Translations under genes and position numbers: made by a program | Origin: Telluria antibiotica | GTDB lineage: Bacteria > Pseudomonadota > Gammaproteobacteria > Burkholderiales > Burkholderiaceae_D | Reading direction: 5' to 3' | Length of the DNA: 58,824 bases | Assembly: GCF_011682055.1 (NCBI RefSeq) | Contig: NZ_JAAQOM010000028.1 | Span: 1 to 58,824 of the forward strand | Shown: piece by piece, positions 14,854 to 24,947 of the stretch | Position numbering within the stretch: the stretch's first letter is position 1 | Layout of the letters: the number at the start of each line of letters is the position of its first letter | Notes under the pieces: generated by a model | Told to the model about the DNA's origin: nothing | What the model saw: the letters and a program-made list of their open reading frames with translations, nothing else | Database searches by the model: none

Positions 14854-17730
14854 ATGCTCATCCGTATTGCCCGCATCTCGTTCCTCGTCGCCGCCCTCGT
14901 CGTGCACGGCCTGGCACCGGGCGCATCCCCGAAGCTGGACGATCCGCTGCCGGTCGGAGCACAGGTCAAGGTCGGCAAGCTCGACAATGGCCTGACGTAC
15001 TACATCCAGCGCAACCGCATGCCCGAGCACAAGCTGGAACTGCGCCTCGTCGTGAAGGCCGGCTCGATCCTCGAGGACGACGACCAGCAGGGCCTCGCCC
15101 ACTTCACGGAACACATGGCGTTCAACGGCTCGCGCCATTTCAAGAAGCACGAGCTGGTGTCGTACCTGCAGTCGATCGGCGTGAAGTTCGGCGCCGACCT
15201 GAACGCGTACACGTCGTTCGACGAGACCGTCTACATCCTGCCCGTTCCGTCCGACCGCAAGGACGACGTCGACAAGGCCTTCCTCGTGCTGGAAGACTGG
15301 GCCCATGGCCTCACGCTGACCGACGCCGACATCGACAAGGAACGCGACATCATCCTCGAGGAAGCGCGCCTCGGCAAAGGCGCCGGCGACCGCATCCAGA
15401 AAGTCCTGATGCCGAAGATGTACAACGGGTCGCGCTACGCCAACCGCATCCCGATCGGCAAGGAAGACATCGTCCGCAGTTTCAAGCCCGACACCTTGCG
15501 CCGCTTCTACAAGGACTGGTACCGCCCGGACCTGATGGCCGTCGTCGCCGTGGGCGACATCGACCCGGCAAAGGCCGAGCAACTGATCCGCCGCCATTTC
15601 TCCGGTCTCAAGAACCCGGCGCACGAGCGCCCGCGCGAGTACGCGCAGATCCCCGCCCGCGCGGACAACGAAGCGCTCGTCGTCACCGACAAGGAAGCGG
15701 GCCCCGCGTCGATCCTGATCCGCTATCCGGTGCGGCCGTTCCACGAGCGCGAGACCTTGCGCGGCTACCGCGAGCAACTGGTGGAAGCGCTGTTCGCCGG
15801 CATGCTGAACCAGCGCTTGCAGGAATTGTCGCAGCTGCCGGCGCCGCCATTCATCGGCGCCAGCAGCGCCCTGTCGCGCCTGACGCCGCGCTACCGCTCG
15901 TACAATGCGATGGCCGCGCTCGGCATGAGCGGCGCCACCGTCGCCATCGACGCGCTCGTCCAGGAAAACGAGCGGGCGCGCCGCTTCGGCTTCACGGCGG
16001 CCGAGCTCGACCGCATGAAGAAGACGATGATGCGCACGTACGAGCGCGCATGGAACGAACGCGACAAGACCGATTCCGCCGTCCACGCGTCGGAGTTGAT
16101 GCGCAACTTCCTCGAAGGCGAGTCGATCCCCGGCATCGATGCGGAATACCGCTACGTGAAGAACATGGTGCCGGGCATCACGCTCGCCGAAATCAATGCG
16201 TATGCGGCCAAGACGATTCCCGCCGACTCCGGCAAGCTCGTGATCTACACGGGCTCTACCAAGCCCGAGGGCGACGCGACGATCCCCACCGGCGACCAGC
16301 TGCTGGCGGCCGTGACGGCGGCCGAAAAACGCGACGTGCAGGCACACGACGAAAAAGCCGTGGCCGCGCACCTGATGGACCATCCGCCGGCGCCCGGCAA
16401 GATCGTCGACGAGAACCGCGACGAGGCGCTGGGCCTGACGCGGCTCACGCTGTCGAACGGCGTCAAGGTGATCCTGAAACCGACCACGTTCCGCAACGAC
16501 CAGGTGTTGATGAGCGCCGCCCGCTTCGGCGGCCAGAGCCTGTTCGACGACAAGGACATGTTCAACGCCCGCTACGCCGACACCATCGTCGCAGCGATGG
16601 GCCTGAAGGACTTCTCGCCGCTCGACATGCGCAAGATCCTGGCCGGCAAGGCCGCTTCGGTGAGCGCGGGCCTCGGCAACAACACGGACGTCGTCGCGGG
16701 CACGGCCGGCGCCACCGACGTCGAGACGATGCTGCAGATGGTGTGGCTGAAGTTCGCCGGCGTGCGGCGCGACGAGGACCTGTATAAATCGTTCATCGGC
16801 AAGCAGATGGAGCTGGCGCGCAACCGCCTGTCGCAGCCGGGCGCGCTGTTCGGCGACACGGTGCTGGCGACCTTGTACAACAACAACCCGCGCGCGCCGC
16901 GCGCGCTGCGCCCCGAGGACATCCCGAAGATCGACCTCGACCGCGCGATCGACATCTACCGCCAGCGCTTTTCCAGCGCCAAGGGCCTGACGTTCATCTT
17001 CGTCGGCAGCTTCGACGTGGCCGCGATCAAGCCCCTCGTCACGACGTACCTCGGCAGCCTGCCGACGCCGGACATCCCGACGACCTACCGCGACCTCGGC
17101 ATCCGCCCCGTCGCCGGCGTCGTCAAGCGCGAAGTGAACAGCGGCTCGGAAGACCGCAGTACCGTGTCGCTGACGTTCACGGGCCCGACCGACGTCACTG
17201 AGCTGGAAGAACTGCGCCTGTCCGCGCTGACGGAGGTGATGAACATCCGCATCATCGACGTATTGCGCGAAAAGCTGGGCCTGATCTACGGCGGCGGCAT
17301 GGAAGGCTCGATGACGCGCATCCCGTACAGCCACTACACGATCGGCGTCACGTTGCCAACCGGTCCGGACAACGTCGACAAGGTCTTGAACGCCACGTTC
17401 GCCGAAATCGAGCGCATGCGCACGCAAGGCCCCACGCAGGCCGACCTGGACAAGGTCAAGACGAACTGGCTGCAAACCTACCGCAAATCGCTGCAGGAAA
17501 ACACGTACTGGCTGGCCGCGCTGCAGACGTCACTGACGGAAGGCACGGACCCGGGCACCATCCTCACGTTCGACAAGGAAGTGCAGAACCTGACCGTCGA
17601 CGACGTGAAGCGGGCGGCGCAGCGGTTCCTCAACACGGAGAATTATGTGCAGGTCGTGTTGAATCCGGAGACCAAGGCCGCGGCGGCGCAGGCCAAGAAC
17701 GACACGGACACGAAGTCTAATAAATCGTAG
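14854..17730 (+). CDS. Periplasmic M16-family zinc metallopeptidase (pitrilysin/PqqL type), 958 aa
   Basis: A two-lobed M16 peptidase exported by an N-terminal signal peptide (MLIRIARISFLVAALVVHG). The inverted zinc motif HFTEHM (HxxEH, about residue 85) lies in QGLAHFTEHMAFNGSRHF, and the third ligand is in an E-rich helix downstream (ERDIILEEAR). A second, inactive M16 lobe begins near residue 520 (LTLSNGVKVILKPTTFRNDQ) with the paired GRYGGGMEGS-like segment at LIYGGGMEGSMTRIPY. Length and architecture fit the PqqL-type enzymes of proteobacteria. It sits on the plus strand inside the riboflavin gene cluster. Its stop codon TAG is contributed by the dispersed repeat that follows. Confidence 0.92.
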   Translation: MLIRIARISFLVAALVVHGLAPGASPKLDDPLPVGAQVKVGKLDNGLTYYIQRNRMPEHKLELRLVVKAGSILEDDDQQGLAHFTEHMAFNGSRHFKKHELVSYLQSIGVKFGADLNAYTSFDETVYILPVPSDRKDDVDKAFLVLEDWAHGLTLTDADIDKERDIILEEARLGKGAGDRIQKVLMPKMYNGSRYANRIPIGKEDIVRSFKPDTLRRFYKDWYRPDLMAVVAVGDIDPAKAEQLIRRHFSGLKNPAHERPREYAQIPARADNEALVVTDKEAGPASILIRYPVRPFHERETLRGYREQLVEALFAGMLNQRLQELSQLPAPPFIGASSALSRLTPRYRSYNAMAALGMSGATVAIDALVQENERARRFGFTAAELDRMKKTMMRTYERAWNERDKTDSAVHASELMRNFLEGESIPGIDAEYRYVKNMVPGITLAEINAYAAKTIPADSGKLVIYTGSTKPEGDATIPTGDQLLAAVTAAEKRDVQAHDEKAVAAHLMDHPPAPGKIVDENRDEALGLTRLTLSNGVKVILKPTTFRNDQVLMSAARFGGQSLFDDKDMFNARYADTIVAAMGLKDFSPLDMRKILAGKAASVSAGLGNNTDVVAGTAGATDVETMLQMVWLKFAGVRRDEDLYKSFIGKQMELARNRLSQPGALFGDTVLATLYNNNPRAPRALRPEDIPKIDLDRAIDIYRQRFSSAKGLTFIFVGSFDVAAIKPLVTTYLGSLPTPDIPTTYRDLGIRPVAGVVKREVNSGSEDRSTVSLTFTGPTDVTELEELRLSALTEVMNIRIIDVLREKLGLIYGGGMEGSMTRIPYSHYTIGVTLPTGPDNVDKVLNATFAEIERMRTQGPTQADLDKVKTNWLQTYRKSLQENTYWLAALQTSLTEGTDPGTILTFDKEVQNLTVDDVKRAAQRFLNTENYVQVVLNPETKAAAAQAKNDTDTKSNKS

Positions 17731-17805
17731 GGTGGGCGGCCCTCCGCCCACGCGACCGTTAGCGTATCGCATACGTTCGCGTGGGCACGGGGTGCCCACC
17801 CTACG
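17726..17805 (+). repeat. Dispersed hairpin repeat (GTAGGGTGGGC family), copy 1
   Basis: Outer arms CGTAGGGTGGGC (17726-17737) and GCCCACCCTACG (17794-17805) are perfect inverted repeats. An inner hairpin GTGGGCA-CGGGG-TGCCCAC lies at 17781-17799. Related to the copy at 58638-58687. It lies between convergent genes and probably also acts as a bidirectional transcription barrier. Confidence 0.8.
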
Positions 17806-17841
17806 TTGTGTGCGGCCATCGCCAGCGTTGACGCGCCGTGA

Positions 17842-19812
17842 TCATTTCAGGTATTTGTTGAACCAAGCGATTTCACGCGCCCGTAAATCGCGCTGGTTCT
17901 CCGGCTTGCGGAACGCATGCCCCTCGCCGTCGTACACGAGCAAGGTGGTCGGCACGCCCAGCGCCCGCAGCGCGTGCCAGAACTCGAACGATTGCGCCGG
18001 CGGGCATTCCACGTCGCGCTCCCCCACGTAGATCAGCGTAGGCGTGCGCGCCGCCTTGATCGACTCGATGGGCGACAGCGCGCGGTAGATGGCCGGATCG
18101 TCGTACATCGTCGCGCCGAAGAAAGGCACCATCCACTGGTCGATGCCGTTCTGGCCGTAGTAGCTGATCCAGTTGGCGATGCCCGCGCCGGCCACCGCGG
18201 CCTTGAAGCGCTGGCTGTGCGTGACGCCCCACATCGTCATGAAGCCGCCGTAGGAATGGCCCATCAAGCCCAGACGATTACCGTCGATGGGGGCCCGCGC
18301 GATGGCCGCGTCGACGCCTGCCAGGATGTCGCGCCAGTCGCCGCCGCCGAAGTCGCGCCGGTTCGCGCGCGTGAACGCGGCACCCTGGCCGTAGCTGCCG
18401 CGCGGATTCGGCATGAAGACGAAATACCCCTCCTTCACGAGGTCGCGCACGAGCGCGTTGCCGCCCTCCCCCGCCGCCACGTAGTGAGGCGTCGCGGCCG
18501 CCGCGGGGCCGCCATGTACCGTGACGATCATCGGATACGTTTTCCCCGCCGCGACGTTGCGCGGTCCCACGAGCCAGCCCTGCACATGGAAACCTTCATT
18601 GGTCCAGGCGACGCTGCGCGCGGCCACCTGCGGCGCGAAGCCGTCGTTGTCGCGGGTGATGGGCGCCAGCTCCGGCAGGCGGCCGGCGACGACGCGCGGC
18701 GCGTGCTCGAAATCCTCCGTGACCGACGCCGCCACCTTGCCGTCCGCACTGAACACGAAGCGCCCGTCGCGGCCGGCCGCCGCGGTCACCGGTGCCTGCC
18801 ACAGCATGCGCGCCGCGCGCGTATCGGGGTCGATCGTGGCGATGCCCGCATCGCTGCCGGCCAGCACGGACGCGATGAGTTCCTTGCCGCGCCACGCGAT
18901 GCCGTTGAACGTGCCCTTGTAGTCGGGCGTCACGTCGACGGGCTCCCCGCCTTCGAACGGCACCGTGTAGACGTCGCCGCCCACGGACCCGAAGTCGCTC
19001 ATCAGCCCACCGATGAACGCCACCGTGCGGCCGTCCGGCGCCACGTGCGGCATGTTCATCTGCATCTTCGGTGCGGCGATCACGCGCAGGCGCCCGCTGG
19101 CCGCGTCGACGTGGCCGAGGGTGGCGATCCACCAGTTGTTGTCGCCATTGCCCTGCGCGCTCGTGACGACGAAGCCCTTCCCGTCCGGCGTCCAGTCGTA
19201 TTCGTAGATGAACGTGTCGCTCGGCGACACGAGACGGTAGTCACCACCGGCGGCGGACACGATCGCGATGCGCTGCTCGTCCTCTTGTTGCGCAAGCCCG
19301 ATCTCGCCGACCTGGCGCGCGCCCGCTTCGACGGCCCCCGTCAGCTTCTTCGCGCCCACCGTCGCGAGGAAGGCGACCTGGCGCCCGTCCGGCGACCAGC
19401 GCAGGCTGCCGGCGACGCCCTTCACGGTGGCGAGTGGCGTCATGCGGCCGTCGCGCAGCAGGACGACGGTGGCGGTACCGGCATTCGAATCGGCCACGAT
19501 CGCCGCCAGTGTCTTCTGGTCCGGCGACCACGAGAGCGTCCCCACCTTGCACTGCGCGCAATCGGTCTTCTGCCACGTCGACGCGATCCTGCCGGTGGCC
19601 GTGTCGCGCACGACGACACGCGGCCCCGTCCTGGGCTCGCCCTCCACCGCTTCGACGGCCGCGATACGGTCGCCGCCCGCCGTCATCGCGAGCGCGTGGT
19701 AGGTGCGCATGCCCGCCGGGTCGGCGGACGCAAGCCCCGCCGCGGCCAGCAGCGCGACCAGCGCCGCGCCACGTGCGAGGGTCTTGTCATGCTTGTGGAA
19801 GTCCAGCGCCAT
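17842..19812 (-). CDS. Exported S9-family peptidase (prolyl oligopeptidase/acylaminoacyl-peptidase type), 656 aa
   Basis: A serine peptidase with an N-terminal signal peptide (about residues 1-30, ending LASADPAG). A beta-propeller of WD40-like TolB repeats (about 35-380, e.g. LSWSPDQKTLAAI, LRWSPDGRQVAFL) precedes the alpha/beta hydrolase domain. Catalytic residues are Ser in LGLMGHSYGGFM, Asp in YVGERDVECPP and His in YDGEGHAFRKPEN. HGGP and NPRGSYGQG form the oxyanion-hole region. Likely a periplasmic dipeptidyl or acylaminoacyl peptidase. It is on the same strand as ribE (155 bp upstream) and could be read from the rib transcript. Confidence 0.92.
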   Translation of the reverse strand: MALDFHKHDKTLARGAALVALLAAAGLASADPAGMRTYHALAMTAGGDRIAAVEAVEGEPRTGPRVVVRDTATGRIASTWQKTDCAQCKVGTLSWSPDQKTLAAIVADSNAGTATVVLLRDGRMTPLATVKGVAGSLRWSPDGRQVAFLATVGAKKLTGAVEAGARQVGEIGLAQQEDEQRIAIVSAAGGDYRLVSPSDTFIYEYDWTPDGKGFVVTSAQGNGDNNWWIATLGHVDAASGRLRVIAAPKMQMNMPHVAPDGRTVAFIGGLMSDFGSVGGDVYTVPFEGGEPVDVTPDYKGTFNGIAWRGKELIASVLAGSDAGIATIDPDTRAARMLWQAPVTAAAGRDGRFVFSADGKVAASVTEDFEHAPRVVAGRLPELAPITRDNDGFAPQVAARSVAWTNEGFHVQGWLVGPRNVAAGKTYPMIVTVHGGPAAAATPHYVAAGEGGNALVRDLVKEGYFVFMPNPRGSYGQGAAFTRANRRDFGGGDWRDILAGVDAAIARAPIDGNRLGLMGHSYGGFMTMWGVTHSQRFKAAVAGAGIANWISYYGQNGIDQWMVPFFGATMYDDPAIYRALSPIESIKAARTPTLIYVGERDVECPPAQSFEFWHALRALGVPTTLLVYDGEGHAFRKPENQRDLRAREIAWFNKYLK

Positions 19813-19966
19813 TGTCTCGTCCTTGTTCTCGTTGTGGATGCCAACGTAAAGACGAACACGCGAACGACCCGCCTACGCTGGAGCAAATACCAGCGCGAAG
19901 TCTACGCCAACTCTGCAAGCGTCGGCATCCCCGTTTTCGCGCCGGGAGCCGCGCCGACAGCGCGCG

Positions 19967-20596
19967 TCAGGCCTTGGCGGCGCTGAGCATGCGCTCCACG
20001 TAGCGCGCGATCAGGTCGATTTCCAGGTTGACCTTCGCACCTGCACGCAGGTGCTTCAACGTCGTGACGGCAATCGTGTGCGGGATCAGGTTGATCGAGA
20101 AGCGGCAGCACTGGCGGCCGGCGGCGTCGAGGTCCTCGACGCTGTTGACGGTCAACGACACGCCGTTCACGACGACGGAGCCCTTGTACGCCAGGTATTT
20201 GCCCAGGTCGCGCGGCGCATCGACGACGAGCTTCCACGACTCGCCCACCTGGTCGAAGCTGTGCACCTCGCCCAGCCCGTCGACGTGGCCCGACACGAGG
20301 TGACCGCCCAGGCGCTCGGCCAAGGTCAGCGCCTTTTCCAGGTTCACTTCACCCGGCTGGTCGAGGCCGACGGTGCGGTTCAGGCTTTCGCGCGACACGT
20401 CGACGGCGAACGCGTCGTCCGTCTTTTCGACGACCGTCATGCAGGCGCCGTTGATGGCGATCGAGTCGCCCAGCGCCACGTCGCCCAGCGGCAGGCCGCC
20501 CGCGTCGATGGCCAGGCGCACGCCGGCATCCGCGCCGTCCGCCAGCGGAGTGACCGATTTGATGCTGCCGACGGCAGCGACGATTCCGGTGAACAT
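19967..20596 (-). CDS. ribE: Riboflavin synthase, alpha subunit
   Basis: Dismutates two molecules of 6,7-dimethyl-8-ribityllumazine to riboflavin. The 209-residue protein shows the two tandem lumazine-binding barrels: MFTGIVAAVGSI...DSIAINGACMTV, and SGHVDGLGEV...GSVVVNGVSLTVNS. The start MFTGIV is the family signature and has AAAGGA 7 bp upstream. It follows ribD by 52 bp, and the pair probably forms one transcript. Also called ribC in some species. No FMN riboswitch is visible upstream of any riboflavin gene here. Confidence 0.96.
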   Translation of the reverse strand: MFTGIVAAVGSIKSVTPLADGADAGVRLAIDAGGLPLGDVALGDSIAINGACMTVVEKTDDAFAVDVSRESLNRTVGLDQPGEVNLEKALTLAERLGGHLVSGHVDGLGEVHSFDQVGESWKLVVDAPRDLGKYLAYKGSVVVNGVSLTVNSVEDLDAAGRQCCRFSINLIPHTIAVTTLKHLRAGAKVNLEIDLIARYVERMLSAAKA

Positions 20597-20648
20597 GAGT
20601 CTTTCCTTTGCTGTATCGATGTCTGAATTCGTGGTGCGGACCGGGCGC

Positions 20649-21800
20649 CTAGCCGGCGCGGCCATTCGTGGCCGAACCGTTCGCGGCCCGACCGTTCGGG
20701 TCCTCGTCCGGGCGGAACCGGGCGAGGATGCGCACGTCCGGCCCGACCTGGGCCACGCCATGGAAATGCAACGGCACCTTGTCCGCCAGGTGCGCCAGCG
20801 GTGGCAGCGCGAACATGCCCTGTCCCGGGCCGACGAGGCTGGGCGCGAGGTACACGAGCAGCTCATCCACGCAACCTTCACGCACGAGCGACGCGTTCAG
20901 CTTGGCGCCGGCCTCGACGTGCAGCTCGTTGATCTCGCGCCGCCCCAGTTCAAGCATCAGGGCCGGCAGATCGACCTTGCCGGACGGATTCGGCAGCATG
21001 ATGATCTCGTGGCCCTGCGCGCGCAGGGCCGACTCCTTGTCCGGATTCGGCACGGCCGCCACGATCCAGCACGGCTCGCCTTCGAGGACGCGCGCATCGG
21101 GGTCGATGTCGAGCCGGCTGTCGACGATCACGCGGCGCGGCTGCAGCGGCGTGTCGACGCCGCGCACGGTCAGCTGCGGATTGTCGACCTTGATGGTGCC
21201 GATGCCCGTCAGGATCGCGCTCGCGCGCGCGCGCCACGCATGCCCGTCCGCGCGCGCCTGCGGGCTCGTGATCCACTGGCTCTCGCCATTGTCGAGCGCC
21301 GTCGCGCCGTCCAGGCTGGCAGCCGTCTTCAGGCGCACCCACGGGCGGCCGTGGCGCATGCGCGTGAAGAAGCCGATGTTCACTTCATAGGCCTGCTCGG
21401 CCAGCAGCCCCGCGCTGACGTCGACGCCGGCCGCTTCCAGCTGCGCGAGACCGCGCCCCGCGACGATCGGGTTCGGGTCGACCATGGACGCGACGACGCG
21501 TCCGATTCCCGCCTGGATCAGCGCGTTCGAGCACGGCGGCGTTCGGCCGTAGTGGCTGCACGGCTCCAACGTCACGTAGGCGGTGGCGCCGCGCACGTCG
21601 TTGCCGCGCGCCTGGGCATCGCGCAGCGCCTGCACTTCCGCATGGGCCTGGCCCGCGGGCTGCGTGTGGCCGGCGCCGATGACGGTGCCGTCGCGCACGA
21701 TCACGCAGCCGATGCGCGGGTTCGGCGCCGTGATGTACATGCCCTTCGCCGCCCATTCGAGGGCCAGCGCCATGCCGTCGGTATCGCTCTGTATCTGCAC
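20649..21800 (-). CDS. ribD: Bifunctional diaminohydroxyphosphoribosylaminopyrimidine deaminase / 5-amino-6-(5-phosphoribosylamino)uracil reductase
   Basis: Catalyses the second and third steps of riboflavin synthesis. The N-terminal zinc deaminase has HAEVQAL (ligand His and catalytic Glu) and PCSHYGRTPPC (ligand cysteines) after the signature MYITAPNPRIGCVIV. The C-terminal reductase starts near residue 155 (PWVRLKTAASLDGATALDNG) and includes ITSPQARADGHAWRARASAI. A GTG start at 21800 (VQIQSDTDG) gives 383 residues and the usual distance to the deaminase core; an ATG at 21773 is the alternative. The last 15 residues are an Asn/Ala/Gly repeat (NGRAANGSATNGRAG). It follows fimT by 46 bp. Confidence 0.95.
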   Translation of the reverse strand: MQIQSDTDGMALALEWAAKGMYITAPNPRIGCVIVRDGTVIGAGHTQPAGQAHAEVQALRDAQARGNDVRGATAYVTLEPCSHYGRTPPCSNALIQAGIGRVVASMVDPNPIVAGRGLAQLEAAGVDVSAGLLAEQAYEVNIGFFTRMRHGRPWVRLKTAASLDGATALDNGESQWITSPQARADGHAWRARASAILTGIGTIKVDNPQLTVRGVDTPLQPRRVIVDSRLDIDPDARVLEGEPCWIVAAVPNPDKESALRAQGHEIIMLPNPSGKVDLPALMLELGRREINELHVEAGAKLNASLVREGCVDELLVYLAPSLVGPGQGMFALPPLAHLADKVPLHFHGVAQVGPDVRILARFRPDEDPNGRAANGSATNGRAG

Positions 21801-21846
21801 TCTTCGTTCCGGTCTCGCTACGTTGTGTTGGCGCGCCTTGCCGCGC

Positions 21847-22461
21847 TCAGGGCGGCGCCGACGCGCCGTCGCACCCCGCGTCGCGCGCGGGATCGCAGAC
21901 GCGCGCGCGGCCCAGCATATTGATTTTAATACGACGGATGTGCCCGCCGTGGTACAGCGACACCGTGCCCCAGCGTGCCGCCGCGCTGTTGCCGTCGGCA
22001 CAGCTGCGCCCCGCGCCATTGTAGGCGATATAGTACGGCCGTGCCGAATTCGTGAAGGTGAAGTCAACGGCGACGCCCGGCGGCAAGGGACCGTGTTCCG
22101 CGACCGGCTCGGCCATGCCGGCGCTGCCACTGCCACTGCCACTGCCACTGCCACTGCCACTGCCACTGCCGCCATCGTCGTCCAGCACGCGCCAGCCCAG
22201 GCGCCAGTCGGCACCGGCCGGGTCCAGCGGCACGAGCTTGACCTGCCGCCCTCGCGCGAGCGCGCGAGCCCGCGCCAGGTCGATGGCTGAGAACAGGTCG
22301 GCGGTGGCCGCTTTCAGTTGCTGTGTTCGCACGAGGTCGCGCAGATCCGGGGCCGCGACAGCCAGCAGCACGGCGGCGATGGCCAGCACGGTGCACAGTT
22401 CAGGCAGCGACAGGCCGGCGACGCGCGGTACCCGACTGCGCCCGGACATCACGGCCAGCAT
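21847..22461 (-). CDS. fimT: FimT/GspH-type minor pseudopilin with a Gly-Ser repeat insertion
   Basis: Minor pilin of the type IV pilus priming complex. The prepilin site is a variant, VAGLSLPELCTVLAI: Gly followed by Leu instead of Phe, but Glu at +5 is kept. A hydrophobic N-terminal helix and an RTQQLKAATADLFSAIDLARARA region typical of GspH/FimT follow. Between two beta strands (near residue 100) lies an uninterrupted run of about eight Gly-Ser pairs encoded by a hexanucleotide repeat. ATG at 22461 is preceded by GGGGG; a second ATG at 22449 overlaps the pilE stop as TGATG and is equally possible. Last gene of the pilin operon. Confidence 0.85.
   Translation of the reverse strand: MLAVMSGRSRVPRVAGLSLPELCTVLAIAAVLLAVAAPDLRDLVRTQQLKAATADLFSAIDLARARALARGRQVKLVPLDPAGADWRLGWRVLDDDGGSGSGSGSGSGSGSGSAGMAEPVAEHGPLPPGVAVDFTFTNSARPYYIAYNGAGRSCADGNSAAARWGTVSLYHGGHIRRIKINMLGRARVCDPARDAGCDGASAPP
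22123..22170 (+). repeat. Hexanucleotide tandem repeat in fimT
   Basis: One GCTGCC followed by seven perfect copies of ACTGCC (22129-22170). On the coding strand each unit is GGCAGT, Gly-Ser. Unit changes by slippage would keep the reading frame and only alter loop length. Confidence 0.95.
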
Positions 22462-22926
22462 CGTGCCCCCGTGCCTTGTGCGCTCTGGCGTCCGGTACTG
22501 TCCAGTGTAAGCGTGCCACAGTCGGGGTCGCGGAACCGCGCATCGACGCGGGCCGTGCCCGGACGGGCGCGGATTTCGATGCATTCTGCGATGTCGCGCC
22601 CGGGACACGCATACGCATCGATCTCGTACGCGCTGGCGGCCGCGTTGGTGCCCGACCACCATGCGAATCCGTCCGGCCCGGACGCCTCGGCCGAAAACGG
22701 CACGTAACTGTTATGGCGGAGGCGGTAACGCTCCTGCCGCTGCATCGCGTCGATCAGCGCCACCATCCCTTCCGTGCGGCGCGTGCGCACGATGTAGCCG
22801 GCGTACGTGGGATACGCGAGCGCGCCCACGATGCTCACGATGGCCAGCACGATCAGCGCTTCGATGAGCGTGAAGCCGGTGCCGCGTGGTACGCCGCCGC
22901 CGAGCCGACCGGCCGGCTCGGCCGTG

Positions 22927-22946
<20 letters not shown>
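22449..22946 (-). CDS. pilE: PilE-type minor pilin
   Basis: Type IV pilin-like protein of 165 residues. The prepilin peptidase site is TGFTLIEALIVLAIVSIVGA, with cleavage after Gly24 and methylation of Phe. The helix continues into ALAYPTYAGYIVRTRRTEGM, the PilE-type signature. Cysteines in YACPGRDIAEC and DPDCG..RCWP suggest disulphide-closed loops. The leader is long because the first usable ATG (22946) lies inside the end of pilX, which it overlaps by 20 bp. It ends in a TGATG junction with fimT. Confidence 0.88.
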
Positions 22947-23954
<1,008 letters not shown>

Positions 23955-23958
<4 letters not shown>

Positions 23959-24947
23959 GATGGCGGCCCCGGCAGTGCGACCGTGAACGTGAACAGCCGC
24001 CGCTCGCGCCGCCGCAAATCGGGCGACATGCGCGCTTCGTCCACCGAACTGCCCGAGTCGTCCGCGTCAGCGGCCTGCGCATAGCCGGCACCGAGCAGGT
24101 CGTGGCGACTATTGCCCGGATCGCTGCGCGTGGCCCGGCTACCGTGCAGCAGCAGGCCCACGCGCACGGCGACGACGCGCTTCCAGTGCGTGCGGCGGTT
24201 GAACTCGACCTCGCTCGAGCCCGCCAGCGCGTCGTCCAGTGCAGCCACGGCGGCTGCGTTCACGTAGCGGTTCGCCACGCCGTCGGGCGGGTCGTCCGTA
24301 TCGACGCCGTACAGCACCTGGAAGCCGTCCACGCCGCTCACGACAGCGTCCGCGCTCCAGTGCGCGGCGCCGCGGTATTTGCAGCGCAGCTCGGCCTCGC
24401 CGTCGGCGTTGCGCGCCACGTAGAAGATGCTCCAGCCCTCTTCTCCCGCCGCGACGGGGAATCCGGCGCAGTCGACGACGCTGCCGTCGCCGGCGGGTCC
24501 GGCGCCGGCACCGGGAAAGCGTACGGCCAGGACGTCGCTACCGTTGACGGCGCCCGGCAGCGCGTCGGCGATGCCGGGCGTCGTGCGCGCCAGCGTGCGC
24601 GCGTCGAGCCCGCTAAGGCGCGCCGGGGCGACATCAGCGGCAGCGCCGGCGAACGTGTCAATGTCCACGGAGCCAGCCTGGTGCACGGCGCGGCGGATCA
24701 CGTCGATGGCGACGCGTCCTCCGTCGTCGACGGCGGATGACTCGACCTGGGCCGCGTAGGCGCCGTTCGCAAGCACGAGCAGGCGCCCGGCCATCAGCAC
24801 GATGCCGAGGCCGACGGCCAACGCCACCATCAGCTCGGCCAGCGTCATGCCGCCGCCACGGGCCGAGCACCGTACGATGCGTGGTGCCGCACGCCGCAGC
24901 CAGGACGGACGCACCGCGCGCACCCGCGCGTGCAAGCCCCCGTTCAT
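23955..24947 (-). CDS. pilW: PilW-type minor pilin assembly protein
   Basis: A 330-residue minor pilin needed, in characterised systems, to start pilus assembly together with PilV, PilX, PilE and FimT. The prepilin motif is GGGMTLAELMVALAVGLGIV (Met in place of Phe; Glu +5 present) after a basic 33-residue leader. PilW-type features are RVAIDVIRRAVHQAGSVD and a C-terminal FTFTVALPG. It overlaps pilV and pilX by 4 bp each (ATGA junctions). Confidence 0.88.
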
